Shown: piece after piece, positions 30,298 through 42,411 of the stretch
How the letters are laid out: each line of letters starts with the position of its first letter
How positions within the stretch are numbered: the stretch's first letter is position 1
Assembly: GCA_018623515.1 (NCBI GenBank)
Contig: JAAZVL010000005.1
Coordinates: 1 to 44,230, forward strand
DNA length: 44,230 nt
Source of the DNA: Marinobacter sp.
Lineage (GTDB): Bacteria > Pseudomonadota > Gammaproteobacteria > Pseudomonadales > Oleiphilaceae
Reading direction: 5' to 3'
Made by a program: the position numbers and the translations under genes
The notes under the pieces: model-generated
What the model saw: only the letters and a program-made list of their open reading frames with translations
Told to the model about the DNA's origin: nothing
Databases searched by the model: none

Positions 30298-32936
30298 TAC
30301 TTGCCCTTCTCTCGCGGCTGCCACTTGCCGTTGACGTACCACGCGGACCAGCCGGTGGCCTTGCCATCCTTCTCGGACATGACGTACTGCTCTTTCGATT
30401 TCCGGCTGTAGCGGATCACCGTGGGGTTGCCTTCGGGATCGGTTTCCGGGGCGTCCATGAGGTAATCGTACTTGGGGTCGATTTCCTTGCGGTGCGGTTT
30501 GATTTCCTTCACCAGCGGCGGGCGGGTTTCCCGGTTTTTAGGGAACTTGCTGGCCGCCAGGAACAGGCCGGAGGCACCGTCACGCAGAACATACGTGTCA
30601 TCCACTTTCTGGCACTGGAGCTCGGGCATGGGCACCGGGTCCATCTTGGGGGGTGCCGGCTCGCCGTTCTTGAGCAGTTTGCGGGTGTTCTTGCAGTCCG
30701 GATTGGTGCAGCCGAAGTATTTGCCGAAACGGCCGGTCTTGAGCTGCATCTCGGAGCCGCACTTGTCGCACTCCAGGGTCGGGCCGTCGTAGCCCTTGAT
30801 GCGGAACGTACCTTCCTCGACCTCATAACCGGAACAGTCAGGGTTGTTACCGCACACGTGCAGCTTGCGCTTCTCGTCGATCAGGTAGCTGTCCATGGCG
30901 GTGCCACACTTGGGACACCGGCGCTTCTTGCGCAGCAGGCGGGTTTCGCCCTCGCCTTCCACGTCCTCATCGGCGCTGACCACCTCATCGCCCGGAATCA
31001 GGTTGATGGTGGTCTTGCAGCGTTCCTTGGGCGGCAGTGAATAGCCGGAGCAACCCAGGAACACGCCGGTGCTGGCCACGCGGATCTGCATGTTACGGCC
31101 GCAGGACGGGCACGGAATATCGGTCTCGGTGGGCGTGTTCGCACGCATACCACCTTCGGACTTTTCGGCAGATTCCAGCTGCTGACGGAATCGGCTATAG
31201 AAATCATTGAGAACTTTCTTCCAGTCCTCGTGGCCCTCCGCGATCTCATCCAGCTCGTCTTCCATGCGGGCGGTGAAATCGAAGTCCATCAGGTTCGGGA
31301 AGGACTCGGACAACCGCTCGGTGACAATCTCACCCATCTTCTCGGCGTAGAACCGCCGGTTCTGCAGCCGCACGTAGCCACGGTCCTGGATGGTGGAGAT
31401 GATCGAGGCATAGGTGGACGGGCGGCCAATGCCCTGCTTTTCCAGTTCCTTGACCAGGCTCGCTTCGGTATAGCGCGGCGCCGGCTTGGTGAAATGCTGG
31501 CTCGGGTCGAGCTTTTTCAGATCCAGGGCATCGTTGACCTGGATATCCGGCAGCGCCACGTCCTCGTCTTTCTTGCTGGACTGGGGCGCGGCCTTGAGGA
31601 AGCCGTCAAACTTGATGATCCGGCCACGGGTGCGGAGCTCATAGCCGTCGTTGGCGACAACGATGGAGGTGCTCAGGAACTCGGCATCGGCCATCTGGCA
31701 GGCGATGAACTGACGCCAGATCAGGTCGTAGAGCTTTTCAGCGTCTTTTTCCAGGCCGGTGATATCTGAAGGACGACGACTCACCTCGGTGGGGCGAATT
31801 GCCTCGTGAGCCTCCTGGGCGCCCTCTTTGCTGCCGTAGACCCGGGGATTCTCGGGCAGGTACCTGTCACCGAATTGCTTCTTGACGAACTCCCGACAGC
31901 TGGCCACGGCATCCTGGCTCAGGTTGGTGGAGTCGGTACGCATGTAGGTGATGAAGCCGGCTTCGTAGAGACGCTGGGCCAGCATCATGGTCTTCTTGAC
32001 GCTGAAGCCCATGCGGTTACTTGCCGCCTGCTGCAGGGTCGAGGTAATAAAGGGTGCAGACGGGCGCGAACGGGTCGGCTTGTCTTCGCGCTTGGCGACC
32101 TTGAAGTTACCCGCCTTCAGGCGCGTAACATGTTCGTTGCTCTGGGCCTCATTGACCGGCCGGTAGGGCTGATCGTTGTATCGGGTCACCTCGAAGCGCA
32201 CCGGCTCCTTCGCACCCTCCGGCGTCAGATCCGCGTGCAACTGCCAGAACTCTTCCGGCACGAACTTGCGGATTTCCCGCTCCCGCTCGACGATCAGGCG
32301 TACCGCCACCGACTGGACCCGGCCGGCGGACAGACCGCGGGCAATCTTGGCCCACAGCAGCGGTGACACCATGTAACCCACTACCCGATCGAGGAAACGG
32401 CGTGCCTGCTGTGCATTGACCCGGTTCGTGTCCAGATGCCCCGGATCCTTGAACGCCTCCTGGATGGCGCGCTTGGTGATCTCGTTGAAGACCACCCGGC
32501 GGTATTTATCGGAATCGCCGCCAATGGTCTCCTGTAAGTGCCAGGCAATCGCCTCCCCTTCGCGGTCCAAATCCGTTGCCAGGTAGATGTGGTCGGCGGA
32601 CTTGGCCAGGCGCTTGAGTTCACTGACCACCTTTTCCTTGCCGGGAAGGATCTCGTAGCGCGCCTGCCAGTCGTGGTCCGGGTCGACACCCATGCGGGCC
32701 ACCAGCTGCTCACGGGCCTTGCGCTTCTTGTGCTCGGCCTTCTCTTCAGGACTCATCTTGCGGGTCAGGGCCGCCTGGCGCGCCCGTTCCTTGGGGTCAG
32801 TCTGGGAGCCACTGCCGCTTACCGGCAGGTCCCGGATGTGCCCCACACTGGACTTCACGATGTAGTCCGAGCCCAGGTACTTGTTGATGGTCTTCGCTTT
32901 CGCTGGCGACTCGACAATTACGAGACTTTTACCCAT
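30297..32936 (-). CDS. topA: DNA topoisomerase I
   Basis: TopA relaxes negative supercoils by a type IA strand-passage mechanism. I start it at the ATG at 32936 ([22 protein letters not shown], the family N terminus), giving about 879 residues. The ORF track adds 12 codons from a TTG. The toprim metal site is [10 protein letters not shown], and the catalytic Tyr is in [13 protein letters not shown] (about Tyr331). [20 protein letters not shown] is also diagnostic. The C-terminal third carries three four-Cys zinc ribbons (CPSCG...C, CPKCG...CGNNPDC, CDKCG...CTNPDC) and a final topo-C domain. It is convergent with the dehydrogenase gene across the palindrome cluster. Confidence 0.97.
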   Translation of the reverse strand: MGKSLVIVESPAKAKTINKYLGSDYIVKSSVGHIRDLPVSGSGSQTDPKERARQAALTRKMSPEEKAEHKKRKAREQLVARMGVDPDHDWQARYEILPGKEKVVSELKRLAKSADHIYLATDLDREGEAIAWHLQETIGGDSDKYRRVVFNEITKRAIQEAFKDPGHLDTNRVNAQQARRFLDRVVGYMVSPLLWAKIARGLSAGRVQSVAVRLIVEREREIRKFVPEEFWQLHADLTPEGAKEPVRFEVTRYNDQPYRPVNEAQSNEHVTRLKAGNFKVAKREDKPTRSRPSAPFITSTLQQAASNRMGFSVKKTMMLAQRLYEAGFITYMRTDSTNLSQDAVASCREFVKKQFGDRYLPENPRVYGSKEGAQEAHEAIRPTEVSRRPSDITGLEKDAEKLYDLIWRQFIACQMADAEFLSTSIVVANDGYELRTRGRIIKFDGFLKAAPQSSKKDEDVALPDIQVNDALDLKKLDPSQHFTKPAPRYTEASLVKELEKQGIGRPSTYASIISTIQDRGYVRLQNRRFYAEKMGEIVTERLSESFPNLMDFDFTARMEDELDEIAEGHEDWKKVLNDFYSRFRQQLESAEKSEGGMRANTPTETDIPCPSCGRNMQIRVASTGVFLGCSGYSLPPKERCKTTINLIPGDEVVSADEDVEGEGETRLLRKKRRCPKCGTAMDSYLIDEKRKLHVCGNNPDCSGYEVEEGTFRIKGYDGPTLECDKCGSEMQLKTGRFGKYFGCTNPDCKNTRKLLKNGEPAPPKMDPVPMPELQCQKVDDTYVLRDGASGLFLAASKFPKNRETRPPLVKEIKPHRKEIDPKYDYLMDAPETDPEGNPTVIRYSRKSKEQYVMSEKDGKATGWSAWYVNGKWQPREKGK

Positions 32937-33038
32937 ATCGGAGATCTGTTTCCTTGGCGACAAATCGGTCAAATATTCAGCAAACCGTAAACTCGCTGTA
33001 AAATCAGGCGGCTAGAAAACACACACGAGCCGCCATTC

Positions 33039-33067
33039 TGTATAGGCTCACTGTTTTACAGGGTCAA
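33039..33067 (-). promoter_or_regulatory. Sigma-70 promoter for topA
   Basis: Minus-strand TTGACC, a 17-base spacer and TATACA, about 100 bases before the topA ATG. The spacer contains the small palindrome CTGTAAAACAG. Confidence 0.7.
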
Positions 33068-33128
33068 GATTGGCAAAACAACCCATTCTTTGTTTTCTGC
33101 AGGCCTTTTTTCACACCGCACAAACAGC

Positions 33129-33152
33129 GAGGCCCGGCAGTTGCCGGGCCTC
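33129..33152 (-). terminator. Probable terminator after fadA
   Basis: A perfect inverted repeat GAGGCCCGGCA/TGCCGGGCCTC lies about 34 bases after the fadA stop and is followed on the minus strand by GCTGTTTGT. The U-tract is weak, so efficiency is uncertain. Confidence 0.65.
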
Positions 33153-33185
33153 CTGTTCACAGAGCGATCAGTTCCGCAAGCGGAA

Positions 33186-36541
<3,356 letters not shown>

Positions 36542-36656
36542 CAACTGATCTCCAGTCTGTGTTTGGAACTGCTGACAGCCGCCTGAACTTATCCGTCCCA
36601 GCGGCCGCCCGTGCAGCGAGATTTCGGTCACTGCCCGATCTTCCGATCCAAAAATT

Positions 36657-36670
36657 CATACAGTCGTTTG
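36657..36670 (-). promoter_or_regulatory. PsrA-like operator candidate upstream of fadB
   Basis: The minus strand reads CAAAC-GACT-GTATG, one mismatch from the (G/C)AAAC-N2-4-GTTT(G/C) pattern reported for the pseudomonad fatty-acid sensor PsrA. It would lie just downstream of the tentative fadB promoter, a position suited to repression. Confidence 0.35.
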
Positions 36671-36671
36671 A

Positions 36672-36689
36672 ATCGTGAGGGCACACGAT
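36672..36689. promoter_or_regulatory. Inverted repeat ATCGTG-N6-CACGAT
   Basis: Perfect 6-bp half-sites surround the tentative fadB -10 region, next to the PsrA-like site. It is operator-like but the binding protein is unknown. Confidence 0.3.
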
Positions 36690-36823
36690 GAAAAAAAACC
36701 GAGCGTTTGTCAATTTGTTTCTTGCTGAAGGCGTGCAAAAGTCTCCGACAGGACGGAGGCAGCCAAAGGAGAGAACATCCGATTTGTTGTATATCAAGGA
36801 GATAACCGCAATCTTCCCGATAA

Positions 36824-36839
36824 GGTGATCACCATCACA
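36824..36839 (+). promoter_or_regulatory. CRP/Vfr-like site between fadB and the exported-protein gene
   Basis: GGTGA-TCACCA-TCACA matches the CRP half-sites at 9 of 10 positions and also contains the palindrome GGTGATCACC. Its centre is about 290 bases upstream of fadB and about 140 upstream of the plus-strand gene. Confidence 0.35.
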
Positions 36840-36971
36840 CCGATTTTAAAGTAATTCACAATTGCGGCCTCCGTTGCCGGCAAAAGCGCTTGATTGGCCG
36901 GTACAGTTAATTTACCTTCGAAGTACGACTTTGGTCGAGAATAACAACACAGAATTACGGAGAGTCATCCG

Positions 36972-37793
36972 ATGAAAGACGCCCGCCTGCGATTTGTATC
37001 CCTTGCTATCGGCCTGATCGCGCTAGCGATTGCGTCCCTGGGCGCGAAGGCCCAGGAAACCTCCGGCAGCTTCCTGTCCGACCTGCACGACTTCCGGATC
37101 AGTAACTACATGGCTCTGGATGCCTACTATCGCTTTAGTGGGACCGGGGCTACGGACACCCTGAACGAAATTGTGGTGGGCATCAACTCTGCCAACGATG
37201 CCATGAACAGCCTCAGCCAGAGCACCGCCGGCGTGCTCTCCGAAGATCAGCTCGAGTCTCTCAACCAGGAGTTTGACAAGTTCAAGGCGCTGATGCGGGA
37301 CAACATCAACGATGTGCGCAATCGTGGCTACCCGGACCTCCGCCTGGTCTCCGACATGGCGAACCAGGCCCTGACTATGAACAACATGGCCACCGAGCTG
37401 TACATTGTTGCCCGGGACAGCAATGAAACCGACACCAACGATCGGGTTGAGGCCGCCCGGATGGCAGCAGTGAAAATGGCCCAGATGATGGCCAAATACT
37501 CTGTTCGATCCAACTCTGCGGTCACCCAGACCTTTCAGGGCTCGGACACCGAAACCTCCCTCGACGAACAAGCCCGGGAGTTTGACGAGTTACTGGCAAC
37601 GGTCACGCAGGGCCCCGCCGAGGGCGAGCTCAAGACCCTGCTGGACGACATCAGCTCGAAATGGCAGTTCATCCGGGGCTCCTACATCAACTACAACGAG
37701 AATAATGTGGGTTTTGTAATTGACCGTTATTCAAAGGGCATTCTCAACAGCCTCGCCAGCACGATCGACCTGCTGAAAACCACTGCTTCGTGA
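36972..37793 (+). CDS. Exported helical protein of unknown function
   Basis: I do not recognise this gene. The 273-residue product has a clear Sec signal peptide (basic MKDARLRF, hydrophobic core LAIGLIALAIASLGA, cleavage after AKA about residue 27), so it is probably periplasmic. The mature part is acidic, lacks Cys, and looks almost entirely alpha-helical. Amphipathic stretches include INSANDAMNSLSQSTAGVLSEDQLESLNQEFDKFKALM and VEAARMAAVKMAQMMAKYSVRSN. It resembles ligand-sensing or chemoreceptor-like helical bundles without a membrane anchor, but this is only a visual impression. It is preceded by TTACGGAG and followed by its own terminator. The neighbours are divergent fadBA and a universal stress protein. 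Confidence 0.75.
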   Translation: MKDARLRFVSLAIGLIALAIASLGAKAQETSGSFLSDLHDFRISNYMALDAYYRFSGTGATDTLNEIVVGINSANDAMNSLSQSTAGVLSEDQLESLNQEFDKFKALMRDNINDVRNRGYPDLRLVSDMANQALTMNNMATELYIVARDSNETDTNDRVEAARMAAVKMAQMMAKYSVRSNSAVTQTFQGSDTETSLDEQAREFDELLATVTQGPAEGELKTLLDDISSKWQFIRGSYINYNENNVGFVIDRYSKGILNSLASTIDLLKTTAS

Positions 37794-37807
37794 ACCGCCA
37801 TTGACCC

Positions 37808-37845
37808 CTGGCGGGGTGTAATTCCCCGTCAGACCTCATTTTTTC
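37808..37845 (+). terminator. Rho-independent terminator after the exported-protein gene
   Basis: CTGGCGGGG and CCCCGTCAG form a 9-bp stem with one G-T wobble, followed after a few bases by ATTTTTT. Confidence 0.8.
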
Positions 37846-37943
37846 CTGCCTTCGTATTGATACCTGTCAGTTTCCCGCTACACTCTTTCGGATAGATTTG
37901 GACTACTATTTCCTATGTAAGCCCGATGCGAAGGAGTGATGCG

Positions 37944-38375
37944 ATGTCCGCCTACAAGAAAATGCTTGTTGCCATTGACCTGACGGAAGAAGCCCCGCAG
38001 GTACTGAACAAGGCAAAGGCCATCAGTAGCGCCCACGGTGCCGAACTGATGCTCGTACATGTTGTTGAACCGGTGGGCTATGCCTATGGCGGCGACATTC
38101 CCATGGACCTGACCGAGCTCCAGGATCAGCTGGACAAGGCTGCCAAGGAGCAGCTGGGCAAATATGGGGATGAATACGGCGTGGCAAAGCAGAATCAGGT
38201 CGTAACCGTGGGTCGGCCGGAGTCGGAGATCCATCGGCTGGCCAAAGAACAGGACGTGGACCTGGTGATTGTCGGCAGCCACGGCCGCAAGGGCTTCCAG
38301 CTGCTGCTTGGATCTACCGCCAACGGTGTTCTGCATGGCACCGAATGCGACGTTCTGGCGGTACGGATCCACTGA
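37944..38375 (+). CDS. Universal stress protein (UspA family)
   Basis: The single Usp domain has about 143 residues from the chosen start. The ATG at 37944 (MSAYKKMLVAIDLTEE) has AAGGAG seven bases upstream, whereas the ORF-track start would lie ahead of that site. The family core is complete: strand 1 VAIDL, AELMLVHVVEP, and DLVIVGSHGRKGFQLLLGST. The G-x2-G-x9-G-(S/T) ATP-binding pattern is present, as in ATP-binding Usp proteins. A cytoplasmic stress role is inferred from the family. It is convergent with uup and has its own leader after the upstream terminator. Confidence 0.92.
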   Translation: MSAYKKMLVAIDLTEEAPQVLNKAKAISSAHGAELMLVHVVEPVGYAYGGDIPMDLTELQDQLDKAAKEQLGKYGDEYGVAKQNQVVTVGRPESEIHRLAKEQDVDLVIVGSHGRKGFQLLLGSTANGVLHGTECDVLAVRIH

Positions 38376-38395
38376 TCGCCGGAAGCCTGATATGG

Positions 38396-38424
38396 GAGGG
38401 CGACCTGAACACCCGGCCGCCCTC
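38396..38424. terminator. Possible bidirectional hairpin between usp and uup
   Basis: GAGGGCG and CGCCCTC form a 7-bp stem around a 15-base loop in the short convergent gap. There is no clear U-tract, so this is weak. Confidence 0.3.
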
Positions 38425-38432
38425 TTCCCTGC

Positions 38433-40376
38433 TTACTGACCCGCCTGCTCCTCCAGCTCCATCCAGCGCTCGATGGTCTGTTCCAGACTTTGCTCTGCGT
38501 CTGTCAGTTTTTGCAGGGTAGCTGCAACCTCATCAGCTGGCCCCGAATAAAATTCTGGTGCTGAAATAGTGTCCTGCAGTTCTGCCACTTCCTGTTCGAG
38601 CGCCTCAATCCTGGCAGGAAGCTGTTCGAGCTCCAGCTTCAGCTTGTAACTGAGCTTGGCGGGTTTGGCCCCGGCTGATGCCTTGCCAGAGGAAGCTGCC
38701 CCCTTATCGGCCTCCTTACGGGCCGGCTCTGCGGACTTTGCTTGCTTATCCTGCTTGTCCGGTCGGTTACCGCCCTGCTCGGAGGGGAACCGCCCACCCT
38801 GGCGGCGCCAGTCGGAATAGCCGCCCACGTATTCCCGAACCCTGCCGGTGCCATCCAGGAAGATGGTCTCGGTCACAACGTTATCCAGGAATTCACGGTC
38901 GTGACTGATCACGATAACGGTGCCCCTGAACTCCGACAGTTGCTCTTCCAGCAACTCGAGGGTCTCCACATCAAGGTCATTGGTGGGCTCATCCAGCACC
39001 AGGATATTCGCCGGTTTGCTGAACAGCTTGGCTAGCAACAGACGGGCCCGCTCGCCACCGGAGAACACCCGAACCGGAGACCTTGCCCGCTCCGGGGTAA
39101 ACAGGAATTCCTGCAGATAACCCAGCACGTGCTTGCTCTGGCCGTTGATTTCGATGAACTCCCGGCCCTCGGACAGGTTATCCAGGGCGTTTCGCTCCAG
39201 ATCGAGCTCACCCCTCAACTGATCGAAATAGGCCACCTCCAGATTGGTGCCAAGCCGGATGGTTCCATCGGTGGGTTTCAGGTCCCCAAGGAGCAGACGC
39301 ACCAGGGTGGTCTTGCCTGTACCGTTTTCACCCACCAGGCCGATCTTGTCACCGCGAAGAACGGTCAGCTCCATGTCACGGATTACCTGGGTGCCATCGG
39401 GATAGGCGAAGCCGGCGCCCTGGGCCTCCACCACCAGCTTGCCGGAGCGGTCAGCCTCCTCCACGGCAAAGCTCGCGGTTCCACCCCGGACCCGACGCTG
39501 TCGGTGCTCTTCGCGCATGGCCTTGAGTGCCCGCACCCGGCCCATATTGCGGGTCCGCCGAGCCTTGATACCCTGGCGAATCCAGGCTTCTTCCTGTTTG
39601 AGCCGCTTGTCGAAGAGCGCGTTCTGGCGCTCCTCTTCCTCCAGAGCCTTTTCCTTGAGCTCCAGGTAGCGATCGTAGGTGGCCGCAAAGCTGACCAGCT
39701 TGCCGCGATCCAGTTCGACGATCCGGGTGGCCATGCGGCGGATAAATGCACGGTCATGACTGACAAACAGCATGGCGCCACGGAACTGGGACAGGGCTTC
39801 CTCGAGCCAGGCGATGGCCGGCACATCCAGATGGTTCGTCGGTTCGTCCAGAAGCAGGATATCCGGCTCGGAAACAAGAGCTCGTGCCAGAAGCACCCGA
39901 CGCTGCCAGCCACCGGAGAGGGTGTTCAGGCGACGGTCGGGGTCGATGCCGTATTGCCCGAGAATGGTGGTGACCTTCTGGTCCAGCCGCCAGCCGTCCA
40001 GGGCCTCGATACGGCCCTGCACTTTTGTCATTTTTTCCAGACTGACGTCATCGGCCTGCTGAGAGAGCCGGTGAAATTCCGCCAGCAACTCCCCGGTTTC
40101 CGGGAACGCCCCGGACACCACATCGTAGGCGGTGCGGGTGTCGTCGGTAGGCAGGTTCTGGGGCAGCACCGCAAGGACCGCGCCATCGTCCAGGCGCACG
40201 GTTCCACCGTCCGGCGTGACCTCGCCATTGACGATTTTGAGCAGAGTGGACTTGCCCTCCCCGTTCCGACCCAGCAGGCATACGCGCTCACCGGCGTCGA
40301 TTACCAGAGAGGCATGATCGAGCAGCGGGTGCATGCCATAGGCAAGGGAAACCGAATCCAGAGTTAACAAAGGCAC
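38433..40376 (-). CDS. uup: ABC-F family ATPase Uup (GTG start)
   Basis: Uup is a soluble ABC-F ATPase linked in E. coli to ribosome-associated functions and precise excision of transposons. The 647-residue protein has two ABC domains and no membrane segment. Domain 1 has Walker A GRNGEGKST (36-44), signature LSGGWQRR and Walker B ILLLDEPTNHLD. Domain 2 has GENGTGKTT, FSGGERARLLLAK and ILVLDEPTNDLD. A basic linker and a C-terminal coiled coil (KLELEQLPARIEALEQEVAELQDTI) that binds DNA in Uup follow, which separates it from EttA. The start is a GTG two bases after the stop of the MOSC gene, so the two are probably cotranscribed. Confidence 0.93.
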   Translation of the reverse strand: MPLLTLDSVSLAYGMHPLLDHASLVIDAGERVCLLGRNGEGKSTLLKIVNGEVTPDGGTVRLDDGAVLAVLPQNLPTDDTRTAYDVVSGAFPETGELLAEFHRLSQQADDVSLEKMTKVQGRIEALDGWRLDQKVTTILGQYGIDPDRRLNTLSGGWQRRVLLARALVSEPDILLLDEPTNHLDVPAIAWLEEALSQFRGAMLFVSHDRAFIRRMATRIVELDRGKLVSFAATYDRYLELKEKALEEEERQNALFDKRLKQEEAWIRQGIKARRTRNMGRVRALKAMREEHRQRRVRGGTASFAVEEADRSGKLVVEAQGAGFAYPDGTQVIRDMELTVLRGDKIGLVGENGTGKTTLVRLLLGDLKPTDGTIRLGTNLEVAYFDQLRGELDLERNALDNLSEGREFIEINGQSKHVLGYLQEFLFTPERARSPVRVFSGGERARLLLAKLFSKPANILVLDEPTNDLDVETLELLEEQLSEFRGTVIVISHDREFLDNVVTETIFLDGTGRVREYVGGYSDWRRQGGRFPSEQGGNRPDKQDKQAKSAEPARKEADKGAASSGKASAGAKPAKLSYKLKLELEQLPARIEALEQEVAELQDTISAPEFYSGPADEVAATLQKLTDAEQSLEQTIERWMELEEQAGQ

Positions 40377-40378
40377 GT

Positions 40379-41179
40379 TCAGGGATTCTCCGTTTTGATA
40401 ATGCTGACAGGGTCACCGACACGAATACGACCAGGCTGATCATGGATGGCATTCATGCCGAAGATCACGCCTTCGGCGGTACGTCGGTAACCTGAGAGTG
40501 TGCGAAGTGGCTGGACGGAAGAATCTTTCACGCCCCGGTCCGGATCAACGGTGGTCATGATACAGCGGGAACAGGGCTTTACCAGCCGGAATTGCCGGGC
40601 GCCGATCTGCAGTTCACGCCAGTCATCCTCGGCCCAGGGTTCCGCGCCTTCAATGACAATATTCGGACGGAAGCGGCGCATTGTCACCGATCTTTCCAGC
40701 CGAGTGTTCAGCTCGTCCAGCGATGAAAGGTTCGTTATCAGGAACGGAAAGCCGTCCGCGAAACCAACCCGGCGGTATTCACCCACCCTCTCTTCGTCTA
40801 CCCGGCGGAAAGTCTCGTCCGGCATGTAGACAAACCGGAACGACTCGCCGCAGAAGCGGGAAAGTGCATCGTTGGCCCCGCATTCTCCCAGCCGGGCTTT
40901 CACCCAGTCGCGCCAGACCAGCACGGGGAAGGTCTCATTGGTTGGTGAGAGTTTGAAAACGCCCTCCCCCGGAATGTCCACTTCGACATCCCCCCCTGAA
41001 AACCGGGCCTTGATCCGTGCCAACTGCGGATAACTGCGCTGGGTAACGAAACGACGCTCCTCATCCACGATCATCCACCGCCGATCCCCCTCGGGACCGA
41101 AGTCATCCATATCAAATGAGTCAACCTGGATGCCGGCCAGTGATTTCACGGGATAGATATAAAGTGAATGGATTTGCAT
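40379..41179 (-). CDS. MOSC domain protein (YcbX-like, short form)
   Basis: The 266-residue protein has an N-terminal MOSC beta-barrel domain (IHSLYIYPVKSLAGIQVDSFDMDDFGPEGDRRWMIVD). The C-terminal MOSC domain has the conserved Cys pair in VKPCSRCIMTTVDP (Cys203, Cys206). MOSC proteins bind the molybdenum cofactor and reduce N-hydroxylated compounds. E. coli YcbX carries an extra C-terminal 2Fe-2S ferredoxin domain (about 369 residues total), which is absent here, so electrons must come from a separate partner. It is followed by uup after two bases, with tRNA-Gly upstream on the same strand. Confidence 0.9.
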   Translation of the reverse strand: MQIHSLYIYPVKSLAGIQVDSFDMDDFGPEGDRRWMIVDEERRFVTQRSYPQLARIKARFSGGDVEVDIPGEGVFKLSPTNETFPVLVWRDWVKARLGECGANDALSRFCGESFRFVYMPDETFRRVDEERVGEYRRVGFADGFPFLITNLSSLDELNTRLERSVTMRRFRPNIVIEGAEPWAEDDWRELQIGARQFRLVKPCSRCIMTTVDPDRGVKDSSVQPLRTLSGYRRTAEGVIFGMNAIHDQPGRIRVGDPVSIIKTENP

Positions 41180-41268
41180 GCTGCGGCCTCCTGTCCTGAG
41201 AAGAATTGGGTATGGCCGCCAAGTATAACCGAGAGAAGGTTCGGGCGCTGCGACTGACCAGTGCCCTG

Positions 41269-41305
41269 AAACAAAGAAACCCGGCTTTTTTCAAAGCCGG
41301 GTTTC
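41269..41305 (-). terminator. Rho-independent terminator after tRNA-Gly
   Basis: A perfect 13-bp stem GAAACCCGGCTTT/AAAGCCGGGTTTC with a 4-base loop is followed on the minus strand by a T-rich stretch (TTTGTTT). It begins 6 bases after the tRNA 3' end. Confidence 0.9.
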
Positions 41306-41311
41306 GGAATC

Positions 41312-41387
41312 TGGAGCGGGAAACGAGATTCGAACTCGCGACCCCAACCTTGGCAAGGTTGTGCTCTACCAACTGAGCTATTCCCGC
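41312..41387 (-). tRNA. tRNA-Gly (anticodon GCC)
   Basis: The 76-base gene folds as a full cloverleaf. The acceptor is GCGGGAA/TTCCCGC, the D-arm is AGCTCAGTTGGTAGAGC, and the anticodon stem CAACC/GGTTG holds the loop TTGCCAA (anticodon GCC). The T-arm contains GTTCGAATC, and CCA is encoded. The GCC anticodon reads GGC and GGU. Confidence 0.97.
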
Positions 41388-41421
41388 AGTGCTGAACGGT
41401 TATTGCCGTCAACGGGGGCGT

Positions 41422-41449
41422 ATTCTACGGATCAGGCTCCGGCCGTCAA
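41422..41449 (-). promoter_or_regulatory. Promoter of tRNA-Gly
   Basis: Minus-strand TTGACG, a 16-base spacer and TAGAAT, followed by the GC-rich discriminator ACGCCCCCG. That discriminator is typical of stringently controlled stable-RNA promoters. Confidence 0.75.
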
Positions 41450-41527
41450 CCTCTTTTTTCAACTTTTTTACAGCACTGGCACTATTGCTCAAACACCGCG
41501 CAATTCGTTGAATTTTCAGGCAGACCC

Positions 41528-42256
41528 TTAGCTCTGGCCTGCCTCGTTACCGGCCGCGGCAGCCATCTGGGTATCATCGCAATGCAGGAAACTCGAACTC
41601 TGCAACCAATCCTGATCGGGATAGTACTTGAAGACCAGCTGACCGCCCTTGAGATTGTCGACCACCTCTTCAACGATCTGGTTATCCACGGCCGGACACC
41701 CCAGGCTCCGACCGATACGGCCGTACTGATCCACCCAGCTGTCACTCACATAATCGGCTCCATGAATGACAATGGCACGCTGACGGGCCAGATCGTTCAC
41801 CCCGGGCTCCAGGCCATCCAGGCGCAAAGAGTAGCCGTGTTTGCCATAGTAGGATTCGCTGGCACGGAACAGGCCGATACTGGACATATTGCTGCCCTCG
41901 ACATTGGAGAACGCCGTGGAGCGGAAGTTGCCGGATTTGCGGCCATGAGCCACCAGATCCCTGAGTACAAGCTCACCGGTATGGACATCGAAAATCCACA
42001 TCCTCTCCTCACTCGAAGGCAGGGAAAAGTCGATGACAGCAAGGCGTTCGGGCAGCGCCACTCCGTTCCCGACCGCGCACCGCGACGCGCTGACTGCCAT
42101 GGAGAGCACCTGGGGATCAAGGCGGGGCGCGGACTGGGACATTCGCTCAAGCAGGCTGTCATCAAGAGTCTCGGAATGAGCCTTGAGACTCACAAGGGCC
42201 AACAGTGGCAAACACAGAGACAAAGCAATACGCCGGCTGCGTTTCAGCATCTTCAT
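41528..42256 (-). CDS. Exported murein L,D-transpeptidase family protein (YkuD_2 type)
   Basis: The 242-residue protein has a signal peptide (MKMLKRSRRIALSLCLPLLALVSLKAHS) and acts in the periplasm. The catalytic core has the conserved His in AIVIHGADYVSD (His165) and the nucleophile Cys in RSLGCPAV (Cys187), the H...SxGC pattern of YkuD-type domains. FSLPSSEERMWIFDVHTGELVLRDLVAHG and GSNMSSIGLF match the YkuD_2 branch. The cross-link or peptide target is unknown. The gene stands alone between tRNA-Gly and the DUF924 gene, with no obvious terminator. Confidence 0.87.
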   Translation of the reverse strand: MKMLKRSRRIALSLCLPLLALVSLKAHSETLDDSLLERMSQSAPRLDPQVLSMAVSASRCAVGNGVALPERLAVIDFSLPSSEERMWIFDVHTGELVLRDLVAHGRKSGNFRSTAFSNVEGSNMSSIGLFRASESYYGKHGYSLRLDGLEPGVNDLARQRAIVIHGADYVSDSWVDQYGRIGRSLGCPAVDNQIVEEVVDNLKGGQLVFKYYPDQDWLQSSSFLHCDDTQMAAAAGNEAGQS

Positions 42257-42411
42257 TCACCGTTAGAAATGAGGGTCAAATCCGGATCAGTCGTCAAGAG
42301 CCGGATTACCTGAATTTTGGCTCATTCTATCAGGACCAAATGAGAAACCGGTCTGATCGTACGCTTTTTATACAAAACGGTAACAAATACAGTAAGGACA
42401 CGACCCGATAA

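Larger units (their letters stand above)
36542..36971. other. Divergent fadB / exported-protein intergenic region
   Basis: This 430-base gap contains several dyads listed separately. On the minus strand a perfect TTGACA (36709-36714) is followed after 17 bases by the weak hexamer CATCGT. On the plus strand TTGATT (36890-36895) is followed after 17 bases by the weak TACCTT. I see no small gene. Confidence 0.5.

Noticed and set aside
39129-40367. 412-codon plus-strand ORF across uup
   Set aside because: Antisense to uup; no motif or ribosome-binding site.
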